This document shows, in pieces, positions 44,530-55,261 of a stretch of 64,000 nucleotides of DNA. A program made the position numbers and the translations under genes. The notes beneath the pieces were generated by a model. The model searched no databases and was not told the origin of the DNA. It saw only the letters and a program-made list of their open reading frames with translations. Origin of the DNA: Allochromatium warmingii (GTDB taxonomy: Bacteria; Pseudomonadota; Gammaproteobacteria; Chromatiales; Chromatiaceae); contig NZ_FNOW01000002.1 of NCBI RefSeq assembly GCF_900107145.1, forward strand, positions 1 to 64,000, in the 5' to 3' direction. Positions within the stretch are counted from its first letter, which is position 1. Each line of letters begins with the position of its first letter.

Positions 44530-45863
44530 GGCAGCGTCCCCGTGAACGGCTGACCGGGCGGCGTCGGTTCGGTGCTCGGATTAGCCCAGTTCCCGCGCCA
44601 GCGATGATTGAGTTCGGTCAAAAAGCCGTCCCAATCCGTCGGCGAGCGATAGCCTGGATAGGGCAGCGGTCGCACCGGTTTTGCCGAATCCCAGACGATT
44701 GCAAACTGACCATCAGCGCGGATGCGCCCGATCCGTACCGATTTCCACAGATGCTGACTGCGACCATCGACACTCACCGCTCCGCCCGGAGCAGCGATGG
44801 ATAATCCGGGCAGCGCCCGCCGCACCGAACGCGGATCGGTGCGACCGCTGCGTTTGACCGCTTCCGCCCACAGATACACGCCGAGATAGGCGGCTTCCAT
44901 CGGATCTGTGACCACCTGATCGGCTCCATACTTGGCTTGATAAGCGGCAACAAAGCGGCGATTTGCCGTTCCGGGCAGGCTCTGAAAATAATTCCAGGCT
45001 GCATAATCCCCAGCAAAATCAGCACTGCCCATGCTGGTTAATTCCGCCTCGGCAATGCTGAACGAGATGGTGGGAATCTGCTCCGGGGTCAGACCGCGTG
45101 CTCGCAAAGCTTTGAAAAAAGCGGCATTGCTATCGCCGTTGAGCGTGTTCAAAATCACATCCGGGCGGCTGGCGACGATGGCCTCAATCACGGGTTCGAC
45201 CGTGCTACTGCCCAATAACACATAATGCTCACCGACGACCGAGCCGCGCAGTGAGCGAATTTGATCGCGCATGATCGCGTTCGCCGCGTGCGGAAAGACA
45301 TAATCGGATCCGACCAAAAACACCCGTCGTCCCAGATGATCGAGCGCCCATTTGACCGCCGGAATAATCTGCTGATTCGGAGCCGCGCCGGTGTAGACGA
45401 TAGTGGGCGATGACTCCAGCCCCTCGTATTGCACCGGGTAAAACAGCAGATGATCGTATTGCTCAAACACCGGCTTGACGGTTTTGCGCGACGCCGATGT
45501 CCAGCAGCCGAACACCACTGCGACCTGTTCATCACGGATCAAAGATTCCGCTTCGCGGGCAAAGATCGCCCAATCCGACGCGCCATTGCGCACAATGGTT
45601 TGCAGCGGACGCCCCAGCAGCCCACCGGCAGCATTGATTTCATCAATCGCCAAGCGCGTCGCTGCCACGACACCACGTTCACTAATCGCCATCGTGCCGG
45701 TGAGCGAATGGAGGATGCCGACCGGAATCGGGTCAGTCGCATGGCGCGACTGGTGGCGCTGCCACGCCCCCGCGCCCAGCCCGATGAGCGCCAGCAGCAG
45801 CAGGCTGATGACCACCTGCTTGATGGTTAAGACCGAAGGTGTGGGCGCGGTGTCGCTATTCAT
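44526..45863 (-). CDS. Membrane-anchored amide/urea-type periplasmic binding protein
   Basis: Type-1 periplasmic binding protein of the AmiC/FmdD/UrtA group. The 445-residue protein has an N-terminal hydrophobic anchor (about 14-32, VVISLLLLALIGLGAGAW) without a lipobox, then VGILHSLTGTMAISERGV, AIDEINAAGGLLGRPL, VFGCWTSASRKTVKPVFE and PVQYEGLESSPTIVYTGAAPNQQ, motifs shared with urea and short-chain amide binding proteins. No transporter genes are near. It is translationally coupled to a sensor kinase, so its likely job is presenting an amide/urea-like ligand to the kinase. Confidence 0.88.
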   Translation of the reverse strand: MNSDTAPTPSVLTIKQVVISLLLLALIGLGAGAWQRHQSRHATDPIPVGILHSLTGTMAISERGVVAATRLAIDEINAAGGLLGRPLQTIVRNGASDWAIFAREAESLIRDEQVAVVFGCWTSASRKTVKPVFEQYDHLLFYPVQYEGLESSPTIVYTGAAPNQQIIPAVKWALDHLGRRVFLVGSDYVFPHAANAIMRDQIRSLRGSVVGEHYVLLGSSTVEPVIEAIVASRPDVILNTLNGDSNAAFFKALRARGLTPEQIPTISFSIAEAELTSMGSADFAGDYAAWNYFQSLPGTANRRFVAAYQAKYGADQVVTDPMEAAYLGVYLWAEAVKRSGRTDPRSVRRALPGLSIAAPGGAVSVDGRSQHLWKSVRIGRIRADGQFAIVWDSAKPVRPLPYPGYRSPTDWDGFLTELNHRWRGNWANPSTEPTPPGQPFTGTLP

Positions 45864-45872
45864 CGGTACGTG

Positions 45873-48551
45873 TCAAAGCACCTTCGTCACCAACTTAACC
45901 GCCAAATCCTGCGGATCGCTTTCAATACGAAATCCGAGCGATTTGACCAACGCCAACATGCGGGTATTGGCCGTCAATACTTCGCCGTCCATCAGCCGAA
46001 AACCGCGAGCGCGAGCATTCTGCATCAGCGAGCGCATCAGCCGCGCCCCGATGCCCAGATTGCGATGCTGGTCAGAGACGACAATCGCAAACTCACAGGC
46101 TTCCCCATCTGGACGCCCCATATAGCGGGCGACGCCGACTTCAATCTCGCTGCCGTTTTCGTCTAACACGCCGATCAATGCCATTTCGCGGTCATAATCA
46201 ATCTGCGTAAATCGCACCAACATTTCGGGCGATAATTCTTTAATTGCCTGCATAAAGCGAAAATATTTGGTCTGCTCCGATAACCCGCGCACAAACGCCT
46301 GTTCCATTTCGGCATCTTCGGGGCGAATTGGGCGAATAACTAAATCGCGGCCATCGGGCAATTGCACGCGCTCAATCAAATGACTCGGATAGGGATGAAT
46401 CGCCATGTGACCATAGGTCGGCTGTTGCGGCGGGCGATAATCCACGCGAATACAGACATCAACGGCGGTGACATCTTTGTCATTGCCGATCAACGGGTTA
46501 ATGTCCATTGCCATAATCTCGGGCAGCTCGCACACCATCTCCGACACCCGCTGCAAAATCCGCGCCAGCGCCACGCGATTCATCGGCGGCATGTGCTGAA
46601 ATGCGCCCATCAGCCGCGCTACCCGCGTGTGGTCGATCATGGTTTCGATGATAAAGGCATTGAGCGGCGGCAGGCCGAGGGCGCGGTCGCCCAACACCTC
46701 AACTTTGGTACCGCCCGCGCCGAACAAAATCACCGGGCCGAAAATCTTGTCGCGGAACACACCGATCATCAGCTCACGCGCAGCGCGGGTCGAAACCATG
46801 CGCTCGACCGTGATGCCGTTTAACCGCGCATCGGGGCGCAGACGTTTTGCCCGCTCCATAATTTCGGTGAAGGTGCGGCGCACTGATTGCGCATCGTCGA
46901 TATTGAGTTTGACCCCATCGACATCGGATTTATGCTCCAAATCCGGTGAGTGAATCTTCATCACCACCGGAAATCCGAGCGCCTCAGCCGCCATCAGCGC
47001 CTCATTCGGCGTGCGCGTCAGAATCGCCTGCATCGTCGGGATGCGAAATGCCGAGAGAATCGCTTTGGCCTCAATGGTGCCGAGCACCTTGCGCCCCTCG
47101 GACATGACCCCTTCGATAATCAGGCGTGCGCCCTCAACATCGGGCGGATCTTCATAGGACAGGGGCGCAGGTGATTGCATCAAGAGCTTTTGATTGCGCT
47201 GATGCGTGGCCAAAAACGAAAAGGCTTCCACTGCTGCCTCGGGGCTGTCGAACTGCGGGACATCGTGCGCGGACAGCAATGCTTGGGCTTCGAGCACGCG
47301 CTTGCCGCCCATCCAGCAGGCTAACACCGGCTTGCGGCTGGCTTTTGCGGCTTCGATGACCTGTTGCGCGGTGGCCACCGGATCACCGAACACCAATGGG
47401 GCCTGAATGCACAGCACGCCATCGACTTCGGAATCGGCAAGACAGGCATCGAGCGCCACGCGATAGCGTTCCGGCGGCGCGTCGCCAATGATGTCGATGG
47501 GATTGCCGTGCGACCAATAATCGGGCAATGCCTGTTCGAGCTTGTGGCGGGTGGCGTCAGTAAATGGGGCCAGCGTCAAGCCGAGTTCGACGGTGCGATC
47601 TGCCGCTAACACACCCGGGCCGCCGCCATTAGTGATAATGGCAATGCGGTCGCCCGCTAACCGTCGCCGCGTACCGAACACCTGCGCCGCTGCGAACAGT
47701 TGATCGAGATTAGCCACCTGCACCACGCCTGCCCGCTCGGTGACGGCGCGGAATACCTCCGCCGAGCCGACAAAGCCGCCGGTGTGCGATTTAATGGCGC
47801 GGGTGCCCGCCGGATGGCGTCCCGCTTTGACGATCACCACCGGCTTGAGCCGCGCTGCCGCCCGCAGACCGCTCATAAAATGCCGCGCATTGCGAATGCC
47901 CTCGACATAGAGCAGGATGCACTGCGTCTGGGTGTCGAGCGCCAGATAATCGAGAATATCGCCAAAATCGACATCCGCCGCCGCACCCAGCGAGACCACC
48001 GCCGAAAAGCCGACGCCGCGTGATTCTGACCAGTCGATCATGGCCGTGCAGATCGCGCCCGATTGCGAAACCAGCGCCACATTGCCGCGTCGTGGTAGAT
48101 CCTGCCCAACGCTGGCGTTCAGACCCTGTTGCGGGCGCATCACGCCTAAACAATTCGGCCCCATGACGCGGATGTTATTGCGCCGCGCCGCCTCGACCAT
48201 CTTGTCTTGCAACGCGATGCCGCGTTCGCCGTGCTCACCGAACCCCGCCGAATGCACCACCGCCGCCTTGACGCCATAGCTGCCGCATTGATCGAGAATC
48301 GCTGGCACACACTCGCCCGGCGTGGCAATCAACGCCAGATCAATCTGTTTATCGAGCGCACTCAGCGTGCTGTAACAGGGCTGACCGGCGACCTCGGTGT
48401 ATTTGGGATTGATCGCATAGCATTGGCCTTTGTAACCGCCGGCCAGCAGGTTACGAAACACCAGCCCGCCGATGGAACCCGCGTTGTCGCTCGCGCCAAA
48501 CACGGCCACAGCGCCGGGGGTGAAAAGTTGGTCAATATCTGTCAACCGCAT
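45873..48551 (-). CDS. Pat-type NDP-forming acyl-CoA synthetase/GNAT protein acetyltransferase
   Basis: The 892-residue protein joins a CoA-binding domain (VAVFGASDNAGSIGG), a succinyl-CoA-ligase-like domain (VALVSQSGAICTAM; SHTGGFVGS with a His in the phospho-His loop position), an ATP-grasp domain (about 490-700; FPVVMKIHSPDLEHKSDVDGVKL, FGPVILFGAGG) and a C-terminal GNAT domain (about 730-885; VVSDQHRNLGIGARLM). This is the Pat/PatZ (YfiQ) architecture. Such proteins acetylate lysines of acetyl-CoA synthetase and other enzymes. The intact His loop leaves open that it also retains ligase activity. Confidence 0.9.
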   Translation of the reverse strand: MRLTDIDQLFTPGAVAVFGASDNAGSIGGLVFRNLLAGGYKGQCYAINPKYTEVAGQPCYSTLSALDKQIDLALIATPGECVPAILDQCGSYGVKAAVVHSAGFGEHGERGIALQDKMVEAARRNNIRVMGPNCLGVMRPQQGLNASVGQDLPRRGNVALVSQSGAICTAMIDWSESRGVGFSAVVSLGAAADVDFGDILDYLALDTQTQCILLYVEGIRNARHFMSGLRAAARLKPVVIVKAGRHPAGTRAIKSHTGGFVGSAEVFRAVTERAGVVQVANLDQLFAAAQVFGTRRRLAGDRIAIITNGGGPGVLAADRTVELGLTLAPFTDATRHKLEQALPDYWSHGNPIDIIGDAPPERYRVALDACLADSEVDGVLCIQAPLVFGDPVATAQQVIEAAKASRKPVLACWMGGKRVLEAQALLSAHDVPQFDSPEAAVEAFSFLATHQRNQKLLMQSPAPLSYEDPPDVEGARLIIEGVMSEGRKVLGTIEAKAILSAFRIPTMQAILTRTPNEALMAAEALGFPVVMKIHSPDLEHKSDVDGVKLNIDDAQSVRRTFTEIMERAKRLRPDARLNGITVERMVSTRAARELMIGVFRDKIFGPVILFGAGGTKVEVLGDRALGLPPLNAFIIETMIDHTRVARLMGAFQHMPPMNRVALARILQRVSEMVCELPEIMAMDINPLIGNDKDVTAVDVCIRVDYRPPQQPTYGHMAIHPYPSHLIERVQLPDGRDLVIRPIRPEDAEMEQAFVRGLSEQTKYFRFMQAIKELSPEMLVRFTQIDYDREMALIGVLDENGSEIEVGVARYMGRPDGEACEFAIVVSDQHRNLGIGARLMRSLMQNARARGFRLMDGEVLTANTRMLALVKSLGFRIESDPQDLAVKLVTKVL

Positions 48552-48659
48552 GAGCGGGGCGCTCCGAGCAAGAAAGCATAAAAGGAATAGCCGAGCGGAT
48601 ACGAGCGCAGCGCGTCAAGCAACATCCATGCGCGTCAGTGTGGTGACAGCGCACAGCGC

Positions 48660-49409
48660 CTAAGCATCCAGCGCGGCGAGGATCTCATCGGCAATGTCAG
48701 CGTTGTGATATACGTCCTGAACGTCGTCGAGATCTTCCAGCATCTCGACGAGCTTGAGCAGCTTCTCTGCCGTCTCCGCATCCAGTTCAACTTGGGTGGC
48801 GGCATTGAAGCTGATTTCAGCCACTTCGGTATCAAACCCAGCTTGGGTCAGCGCATCCTTCACTGCTGCGAACGCTTCCGGCGTGGTCACGACATCGAGC
48901 GAGCCATCATCATTGACCACCACATCATCGGCTCCAGCCTCAAGCGCCGCTTCCATCACCGCATCTTCATTGGTGCCGGGCTGAAAACTAATAATCCCTT
49001 GTTTGGTAAACAGATAACTCACTGAGCCATCGGTACCCAGATTGCCGCCGCGCTTGGTGAACGCATGGCGCACCTCAGAGGCGGTGCGATTGCGATTATC
49101 GGTCATGCAATCGACCATAATCGCCACCCCGCCCGGCCCATAGCCTTCGTAACGGATTTCTTCGTAATGCTCACCTTCAGTGCCGCCCGCGCCGCGCTTG
49201 ATCGCCCGCTCGACAGTATCGCGGGGCATATTGGCCCCAAATGCTTTATCCATCGCCAAACGCAGGCGCGGATTAGCATTCGGATCGCCGCCGCCTTCGC
49301 GGGCCGCAACCGTGACCTCACGAATCAGTTTCGTCCAAATCTTGCCGCGCTGCTTATCCTGTGCGGCTTTGCGATGTTTGATATTGGCCCATTTACTGTG
49401 ACCGGCCAT
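48660..49409 (-). CDS. YebC/PmpR family protein
   Basis: The 249-residue protein starts [24 protein letters not shown] in outline, the unmistakable YebC N-terminus, with [14 protein letters not shown] and [19 protein letters not shown]. Family members were described as transcription regulators and more recently as ribosome-associated factors that help translate difficult peptide stretches. Single copy here; divergent from zapD. In many gammaproteobacteria yebC precedes ruvC, but there is no ruvABC in this window; downstream is the Pat-type gene. Confidence 0.95.
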   Translation of the reverse strand: MAGHSKWANIKHRKAAQDKQRGKIWTKLIREVTVAAREGGGDPNANPRLRLAMDKAFGANMPRDTVERAIKRGAGGTEGEHYEEIRYEGYGPGGVAIMVDCMTDNRNRTASEVRHAFTKRGGNLGTDGSVSYLFTKQGIISFQPGTNEDAVMEAALEAGADDVVVNDDGSLDVVTTPEAFAAVKDALTQAGFDTEVAEISFNAATQVELDAETAEKLLKLVEMLEDLDDVQDVYHNADIADEILAALDA

Positions 49410-49753
49410 GAGCAGGCTCCTGAATTCTCAACTGTGTAGCACAACACGCCCCGCCGCCGTGAATAAGACGACCAAGCGCCGCGAATGAATGATCTGACAT
49501 AGTAGCATTGCCGGTTAGCCGACGGCCAAGCGCACCGGGCGCATGGGCCTGTGGTAGGCTTCCCGTGTCGCGGCGAGTGGATTCTGCAAGCACTGATGAC
49601 AGCCGCCCCTGAAATCAGGACAATTCTGGCTTAACTTGGCGCATCGCTTGGATTCAGGTTGATCACCCCCAACGCACGCCGCACCACCCAGCGCGGGCCA
49701 GATCGCCGCCACCTTTACCGTTACTAGGTCAACTGGCAGGCCGCGCCCGCCGG
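49410..49753. other. Divergent yebC/zapD intergenic region
   Basis: About 340 bases without a supported gene. Must hold promoters for yebC (minus) and zapD (plus). A minus-strand open frame here (49515-49778) has no recognisable motif. I see no strong inverted repeat. Confidence 0.4.
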
Positions 49754-50536
49754 ATGCGAGACGAGTCCGTGTCAACATTGATAACTTTTGAACATCCGCT
49801 CAACGAACGTGTACGCACCTTCCTGCGGCTCGAACACCTGTTTCAGCAACTGGAGCATTTTTTAGCCGACGAAACCGCCAACGGCTCGCGCAGTGCGATC
49901 GCCGCCCTGCTCGACATCGTGGCCGCCACCACGCGGGCGGATGTCAAAAACGAAATCCTCAAAGAACTCGACCGCCTCACTGGCAATCTCAGTCGCCTGT
50001 CCTCACAGCGTGGCGTCGATACCGCTGCCCTCAATGACGTGCTCGGCGATCTGCGCCGCGCCACGACTCAGGTACAGCACATCAACGGCCCGATTGCGCA
50101 TCGCGCCCGCGAAGATGAATTTCTCAAAGCAATTGCCCAACGCAGTAGCATTCCGGGCGGCACCTGTAGCTTTGATTTGCCGCATTTTCACTATTGGCTG
50201 ATTCAATCGGCTGAACAACGCCTCGCCCGTTTTAATGAATGGCGGCATGATATTAAACCGGCCATCAACGCCATTGAATTAGCACTGCATTTAATGCGCA
50301 CCAGTTCGGCCACGCGCTTGGTTTTAGCTGAAGATGGGTTTTATCAAGAAGCACTCGATGCGGTCATTCCGGCGCAAATGCTGCGCGTCACATTGGAAGC
50401 AGAAGCCGGTATTTTTCCCGAAATCAGCGGCCATAAAAATCGCTTCAGCATCCGCTTTATGAAGCCTGAACATCAGGGTCGCGCCACACCACACACCCAA
50501 ACGGTATCATTTAAACTGACCTGCTGTATTTTTTAA
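49754..50536 (+). CDS. zapD: Cell division protein ZapD
   Basis: FtsZ-bundling factor at the division ring. The 260-residue protein has the family N-terminus TFEHPLNERVRTFLRLEHLFQQ, the HFHYWLIQSAEQRLARFNEW region and a C-terminal TVSFKLTCCIF ending. The ATG at 49754 is used; a GTG five codons downstream (49769) is equally reasonable given GACGAG just before it. yacG follows 21 bases later, the conserved zapD-yacG pair; the usual coaE upstream is absent. Confidence 0.94.
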   Translation: MRDESVSTLITFEHPLNERVRTFLRLEHLFQQLEHFLADETANGSRSAIAALLDIVAATTRADVKNEILKELDRLTGNLSRLSSQRGVDTAALNDVLGDLRRATTQVQHINGPIAHRAREDEFLKAIAQRSSIPGGTCSFDLPHFHYWLIQSAEQRLARFNEWRHDIKPAINAIELALHLMRTSSATRLVLAEDGFYQEALDAVIPAQMLRVTLEAEAGIFPEISGHKNRFSIRFMKPEHQGRATPHTQTVSFKLTCCIF

Positions 50537-50557
50537 TCGCATATTAGATCACGCATT

Positions 50558-50773
50558 ATGACCACGCATGTTAATTGCCCACACTGCGGCCAAACAGTGC
50601 CCTGGACGCCAGAATCACGCTGGCGACCATTTTGTAGCGAACGCTGTCGGCTAATTGATTTGGGCGATTGGCTAGACGAACGCCATCGGATTGCAGTTGT
50701 CGATGAACAGAATAATGAACTCGACACAGCGGCCAGTAATCAGCTGCCCGTCACCCGCCTAATTAACCACTGA
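50558..50773 (+). CDS. yacG: DNA gyrase inhibitor YacG (zinc protein)
   Basis: The 71-residue protein has the two zinc pairs CPHC (residues 7-10) and CSERC (26-30) and the family motif [17 protein letters not shown]. In E. coli YacG binds GyrB and inhibits gyrase. Length is normal. Its place behind zapD is conserved. Confidence 0.95.
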   Translation: MTTHVNCPHCGQTVPWTPESRWRPFCSERCRLIDLGDWLDERHRIAVVDEQNNELDTAASNQLPVTRLINH

Positions 50774-50791
50774 GCGCGATCATTTAACGGC

Positions 50792-51376
50792 ATGGATCGT
50801 TATTACGGACGCGCCGCAACCGCGCCAATCGAACCACCCTTTCGCTGTGATGGATTTGTGCGCGATGGGCAACTCATCGCCGCAAATGGCGAACGCTTGG
50901 CAGTGAGTGAATTACCGCCTTTTTTGCGGGCGCTCATGGTCACGGATGGCACGGTTACAAAAATTCTCGAAGCCTATTTCTGGGAGCCAGTCAGTGTTGA
51001 AACACTGGAGCAGCGATTTGAAATCGCCCGTGAGCCAGTGCCCTGGCTGGATGTCGAGCGCGGTGATGCCTGTTTAATTCGCGATGCGCAATTACGCGGC
51101 GGCATGACCGGTCGCTGTTTTGCTGAAGCCTTTTCCTTGATTCGTACCCAATTGATTCCGCCGGATTTTCGCCAGCGACTCATTGATCGGGAAATCGGTA
51201 TTGGCGTATTGATCCGTGATAGCGGTTTAGAAAGCTACCGCGAAGTGTTAGATATTGGCTTAGAGCGCACGGCCAGCGGTGCCGCAGTATTTCGGACGTA
51301 TCGCATTATTATTGCGCATCAACCGGTGATTTTAATTACTGAATATTTTCCGTTGGCATTATATCGCGGGGAATAG
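50792..51376 (+). CDS. Chorismate pyruvate-lyase-like protein (DUF98 type)
   Basis: The 194-residue protein matches the UbiC/DUF98 fold: ELPPFLRALMVTDGTVTKILEAYFWEPV near residues 40-67 and FRTYRIIIAHQPVILITEYFP at the end. Such enzymes convert chorismate to 4-hydroxybenzoate and pyruvate, the entry to ubiquinone; the window has ubiE, ubiJ and ubiB but no standard ubiC or ubiA nearby. Whether this protein acts on chorismate is inferred from fold only. It starts 18 bases after yacG. Confidence 0.65.
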   Translation: MDRYYGRAATAPIEPPFRCDGFVRDGQLIAANGERLAVSELPPFLRALMVTDGTVTKILEAYFWEPVSVETLEQRFEIAREPVPWLDVERGDACLIRDAQLRGGMTGRCFAEAFSLIRTQLIPPDFRQRLIDREIGIGVLIRDSGLESYREVLDIGLERTASGAAVFRTYRIIIAHQPVILITEYFPLALYRGE

Positions 51377-51465
51377 CGGTCAGCTTTTAGCGGCCAGCCG
51401 TTCTGGTCACGCAGCTCCAGCTTTGTGACCGCTTATCTCGATAGCTGCTTATTTGGGCAAGCATT

Positions 51466-52908
51466 TTAATGGCTAACTTGATGCAAATGAAACCGCTGCC
51501 GCAAAAATGCCTGAAAATGCTTTACTTCTTCCAATGCCAACTTAAGGCGTCCAACCTCAATCCGATTGAGATGATCGAGCGACAGATAATTTGTCAGCGG
51601 TTCACCGCGCTCTAATGTCAATAACTGCGCCCGCAACCGCAATCCAATCAAAAAATCAAATGCCGCTAATAAACTCTCAGCTTGATGCGGCTGCAATATA
51701 CCCGCCTGCTGTAATCCGCGCACGCGATCATAGGTGCGCCCATCGCTAATTCCCGTTTGCAAGGCCATTGCTTTTAAGCCTTCGGTGATCGCAAAGACTC
51801 CGGCTTTTTTTACTTCAATACAGCCGCGATATGTGCCCTGACGCTCAGTTTTAACTCGCCCAAACCAATCCAGCGGCGGACAAAAGGCGACTGCATTTGC
51901 CACACTATGCGTCAAAAATAAACTATTTCCCCGTAATTTTGTAATCAGACTTTGCTTTAACTCCTGCTCAAATGATTTATCGCCATACAGCGTGCGTAAA
52001 TCAAAAAACATGCTTCCAGAGAGAATATTCGTCGGCGTTGGGGTATGGAGCCATTGATCGAGCTGCTGTTTCCATTCACTCAAACTACGCCGCCATGTCG
52101 CGTTTTTTGCCATAATGCCGCCAGCGCAAGCCGGCATTCCAATACCAATTAAATGATCAATTAAATCGACACTAAAGGCGCAAAGCTGCTCTAATTCAGC
52201 GGCGCTTAGATCATCGGCATAGACAATCGCGTTATCTTGATCGGTCGCTAATGTTTGCTCGCGTCGCCCTTCACTGCCGAGCACTAAAAAGGCAAAACGT
52301 GCTGTCAGATTCGGATAGCGTGCGGCGCGGACTAATTCAATCAGCCGAACTAATAATCGATCATTCAATAACGCCACCGTTTGCACTAAATCACGGGTGG
52401 CAACGCCAGTGCCGTGCAAATGCACCACTAATTGTTCCATGCGCTCCCGTAATATTTTAAGCGCCTCAGGTGTTTCCGCTTCCTCGATTTCTTTCATCAA
52501 TTGCTGTGGTGAGCGGCTATGTAAGCGCAGTGCATCTGTATCCGTGACAATGCCGTGCAAGCGTCCAGTAGCATCAACGACGCAGAGCCGATGAATACGG
52601 CAACGGCTCATTAAATAGAGCGCCTCAAATAAATAATCGGTCTCGCGGATTGTTACCAGCGGACAATTCATTACATCGCGGGCGCAGAGCTGACGCGGAT
52701 CACGCCCAGTCGCTAAAACCTTATTTCGTAAATCACGATCAGTGACAATGCCGAGCGGTTCAGCAGCATCGCGCACCACGACACTTGAAATATTACGTTC
52801 CCGCATCAATTCTGCAACCGTAATCAGCGGAGTATCTGCTGCACAGGTCACAACATCGGTTTGGCAAATCTGGCTAACGGGGGTAAAAAAAACATTTTCA
52901 GCGGACAT
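51466..52908 (-). CDS. CBS-domain nucleotidyltransferase-like signalling protein (DUF294)
   Basis: The 480-residue protein has two CBS domains (about 10-130; SSVVVRDAAEPLGIVTDRDLRN and HRLCVVDATGRLHGIVTDTDALRLH), a DUF294 nucleotidyltransferase-like domain with GSEGRREQTLATDQDNAIVY (about 210-229, holding the Gly-Ser and Asp-x-Asp metal-binding pattern of GlnD/GlnE-type enzymes), and a DUF294 C-terminal helical domain. It probably senses adenine nucleotides and may nucleotidylate a partner; the target is unknown. No cyclic-nucleotide domain or exonuclease partner is adjacent, unlike some homologues. Confidence 0.88.
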   Translation of the reverse strand: MSAENVFFTPVSQICQTDVVTCAADTPLITVAELMRERNISSVVVRDAAEPLGIVTDRDLRNKVLATGRDPRQLCARDVMNCPLVTIRETDYLFEALYLMSRCRIHRLCVVDATGRLHGIVTDTDALRLHSRSPQQLMKEIEEAETPEALKILRERMEQLVVHLHGTGVATRDLVQTVALLNDRLLVRLIELVRAARYPNLTARFAFLVLGSEGRREQTLATDQDNAIVYADDLSAAELEQLCAFSVDLIDHLIGIGMPACAGGIMAKNATWRRSLSEWKQQLDQWLHTPTPTNILSGSMFFDLRTLYGDKSFEQELKQSLITKLRGNSLFLTHSVANAVAFCPPLDWFGRVKTERQGTYRGCIEVKKAGVFAITEGLKAMALQTGISDGRTYDRVRGLQQAGILQPHQAESLLAAFDFLIGLRLRAQLLTLERGEPLTNYLSLDHLNRIEVGRLKLALEEVKHFQAFLRQRFHLHQVSH

Positions 52909-53032
52909 GATAAAATAAACCGATAGCTAACCTAGTGTTTAATGATGGCGTGTGCGTAGCGTCGCAATCAATCATTACAGGCGACACACTCACACCAGTT
53001 TTTTCAATATCACACATAAAACAGGTGCAATT

Positions 53033-53431
53033 TTGGACAGTAGCAGCATTGAACTTAACGGCTCAGAAATCGCCGCGATTCATCACACTGGCGATCAAGT
53101 CGAGATCCAATTCGCCCGCGCTTATCTGATTAAAACCATGACTGGTTCCGCCGAACGTACCCGCTGGTGGCAGGCGGGGAGTCTAATAATTGACGAGGCG
53201 CAGATCATTGAACCGCCGCCCATTGGCCCGTTAATTTGTGTTGGCGGCGATCTCGACGAAAATATTTATACCTATCGTGATATGATTCCGCTCCCATTTG
53301 CCAGTCGCGGTCATATTCGTTGCATGCTGAAATTTGCTGACAGCGCAGGGCGTTTAGAAGTCACTGGGCGAGCCGCACAAATTATCATGCGCGATATACC
53401 TAAATATATCGAACATCTGCGGCCCGCCTAA
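53033..53431 (+). CDS. Unknown small protein
   Basis: I do not recognise this 132-residue protein. The TTG at 53033 is preferred because AGGTG lies just upstream and the protein then starts cleanly (LDSSSIELNGSEIAAI...); the frame stays open back to 52952. It looks like a beta-rich cytoplasmic protein: no signal peptide, no membrane segment, with RWWQAGSLIIDEAQI and a C-terminal AAQIIMRDIPKYIEHL helix. It diverges from the CBS-DUF294 gene and converges with argB. Confidence 0.6.
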   Translation: MDSSSIELNGSEIAAIHHTGDQVEIQFARAYLIKTMTGSAERTRWWQAGSLIIDEAQIIEPPPIGPLICVGGDLDENIYTYRDMIPLPFASRGHIRCMLKFADSAGRLEVTGRAAQIIMRDIPKYIEHLRPA

Positions 53432-53439
53432 CATCATAA

Positions 53440-54387
<948 letters not shown>

Positions 54388-54404
54388 TTAGGGTTATTGC
54401 AGCA

Positions 54405-55244
54405 TCAAACTGCAATCGGTGCGCGAATTGCTGGATGCGGATCATACCCTTGAATTTCAATATCAGCGAACGTGTATTCAAATAGCGTTGCCGGTCGCTG
54501 GTGAAGCACTAAACGGGGTAGCGCACGCGGTTCACGTTCGAGCTGCTGATAGACAATCTCTGGGGTTAAATGATTACGATACAGATGCAAGTCGCCAAAA
54601 GTATGAATCAATTCACCGGGCTCCAGATCACACTGCTGGGCAATAAAATGCGTCAGCAGCGCATAGCTGGCGATATTAAACGGCACACCGAGAAATAAAT
54701 CCGCACTGCGCTGATACAACTGACAAGAAATCCGCTCCTGCGCTACATGAAACTGAAATAAACAATGACAGGGCGCAAGCGCCATGCGTCCGGCGCGTAC
54801 ATTGTCTTGAGGACTGAGCGTTTCATCCGGTAAATCCGCTGGATTCCAGGCCGAAATGATTAAGCGCCGCGAATGCGGACGCTGCCGAATGCTTGTCACT
54901 AATTCAGCAAGTTGATCAATTGTGCGCCCGTCTGCTGCTGGCCATGCCCGCCACTGTGCGCCATAAATCGGGCCAAGTGCGCCGTTTTCAGTCGCCCATT
55001 CGTTCCAGATACTAATACCCTGTTCACGCAGCCAAGTATTATTAGTTGAGCCGGATAAAAACCACAGCAATTCACCGACCACGCTTTTAAAAGGCACGCG
55101 CTTGGTCGTCAGTAATGGAAAACCGTCAGCGAGATTAAACCGCACTTGGCGTCCAAAGACCGCCCGCGTGCCAACGCCAGTACGGTCAATTTGATCTTGA
55201 CCGTTCGCAATCACATCGCGCAGTAATTCTAAATAGACCTGCAT
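54405..55244 (-). CDS. thyA: Thymidylate synthase
   Basis: Makes dTMP from dUMP with methylene-THF. The 279-residue protein has the catalytic Cys in [14 protein letters not shown], the dUMP phosphate-binding [20 protein letters not shown] and the DPHP end region. It is about 15 residues longer than E. coli ThyA because of an insert ([14 protein letters not shown]) just before the catalytic Cys; several other bacterial ThyA proteins have a similar insert. It is followed by argB on the same strand. Confidence 0.97.
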   Translation of the reverse strand: MQVYLELLRDVIANGQDQIDRTGVGTRAVFGRQVRFNLADGFPLLTTKRVPFKSVVGELLWFLSGSTNNTWLREQGISIWNEWATENGALGPIYGAQWRAWPAADGRTIDQLAELVTSIRQRPHSRRLIISAWNPADLPDETLSPQDNVRAGRMALAPCHCLFQFHVAQERISCQLYQRSADLFLGVPFNIASYALLTHFIAQQCDLEPGELIHTFGDLHLYRNHLTPEIVYQQLEREPRALPRLVLHQRPATLFEYTFADIEIQGYDPHPAIRAPIAV

Positions 55245-55261
55245 TGTTTTGACACCCAGTT

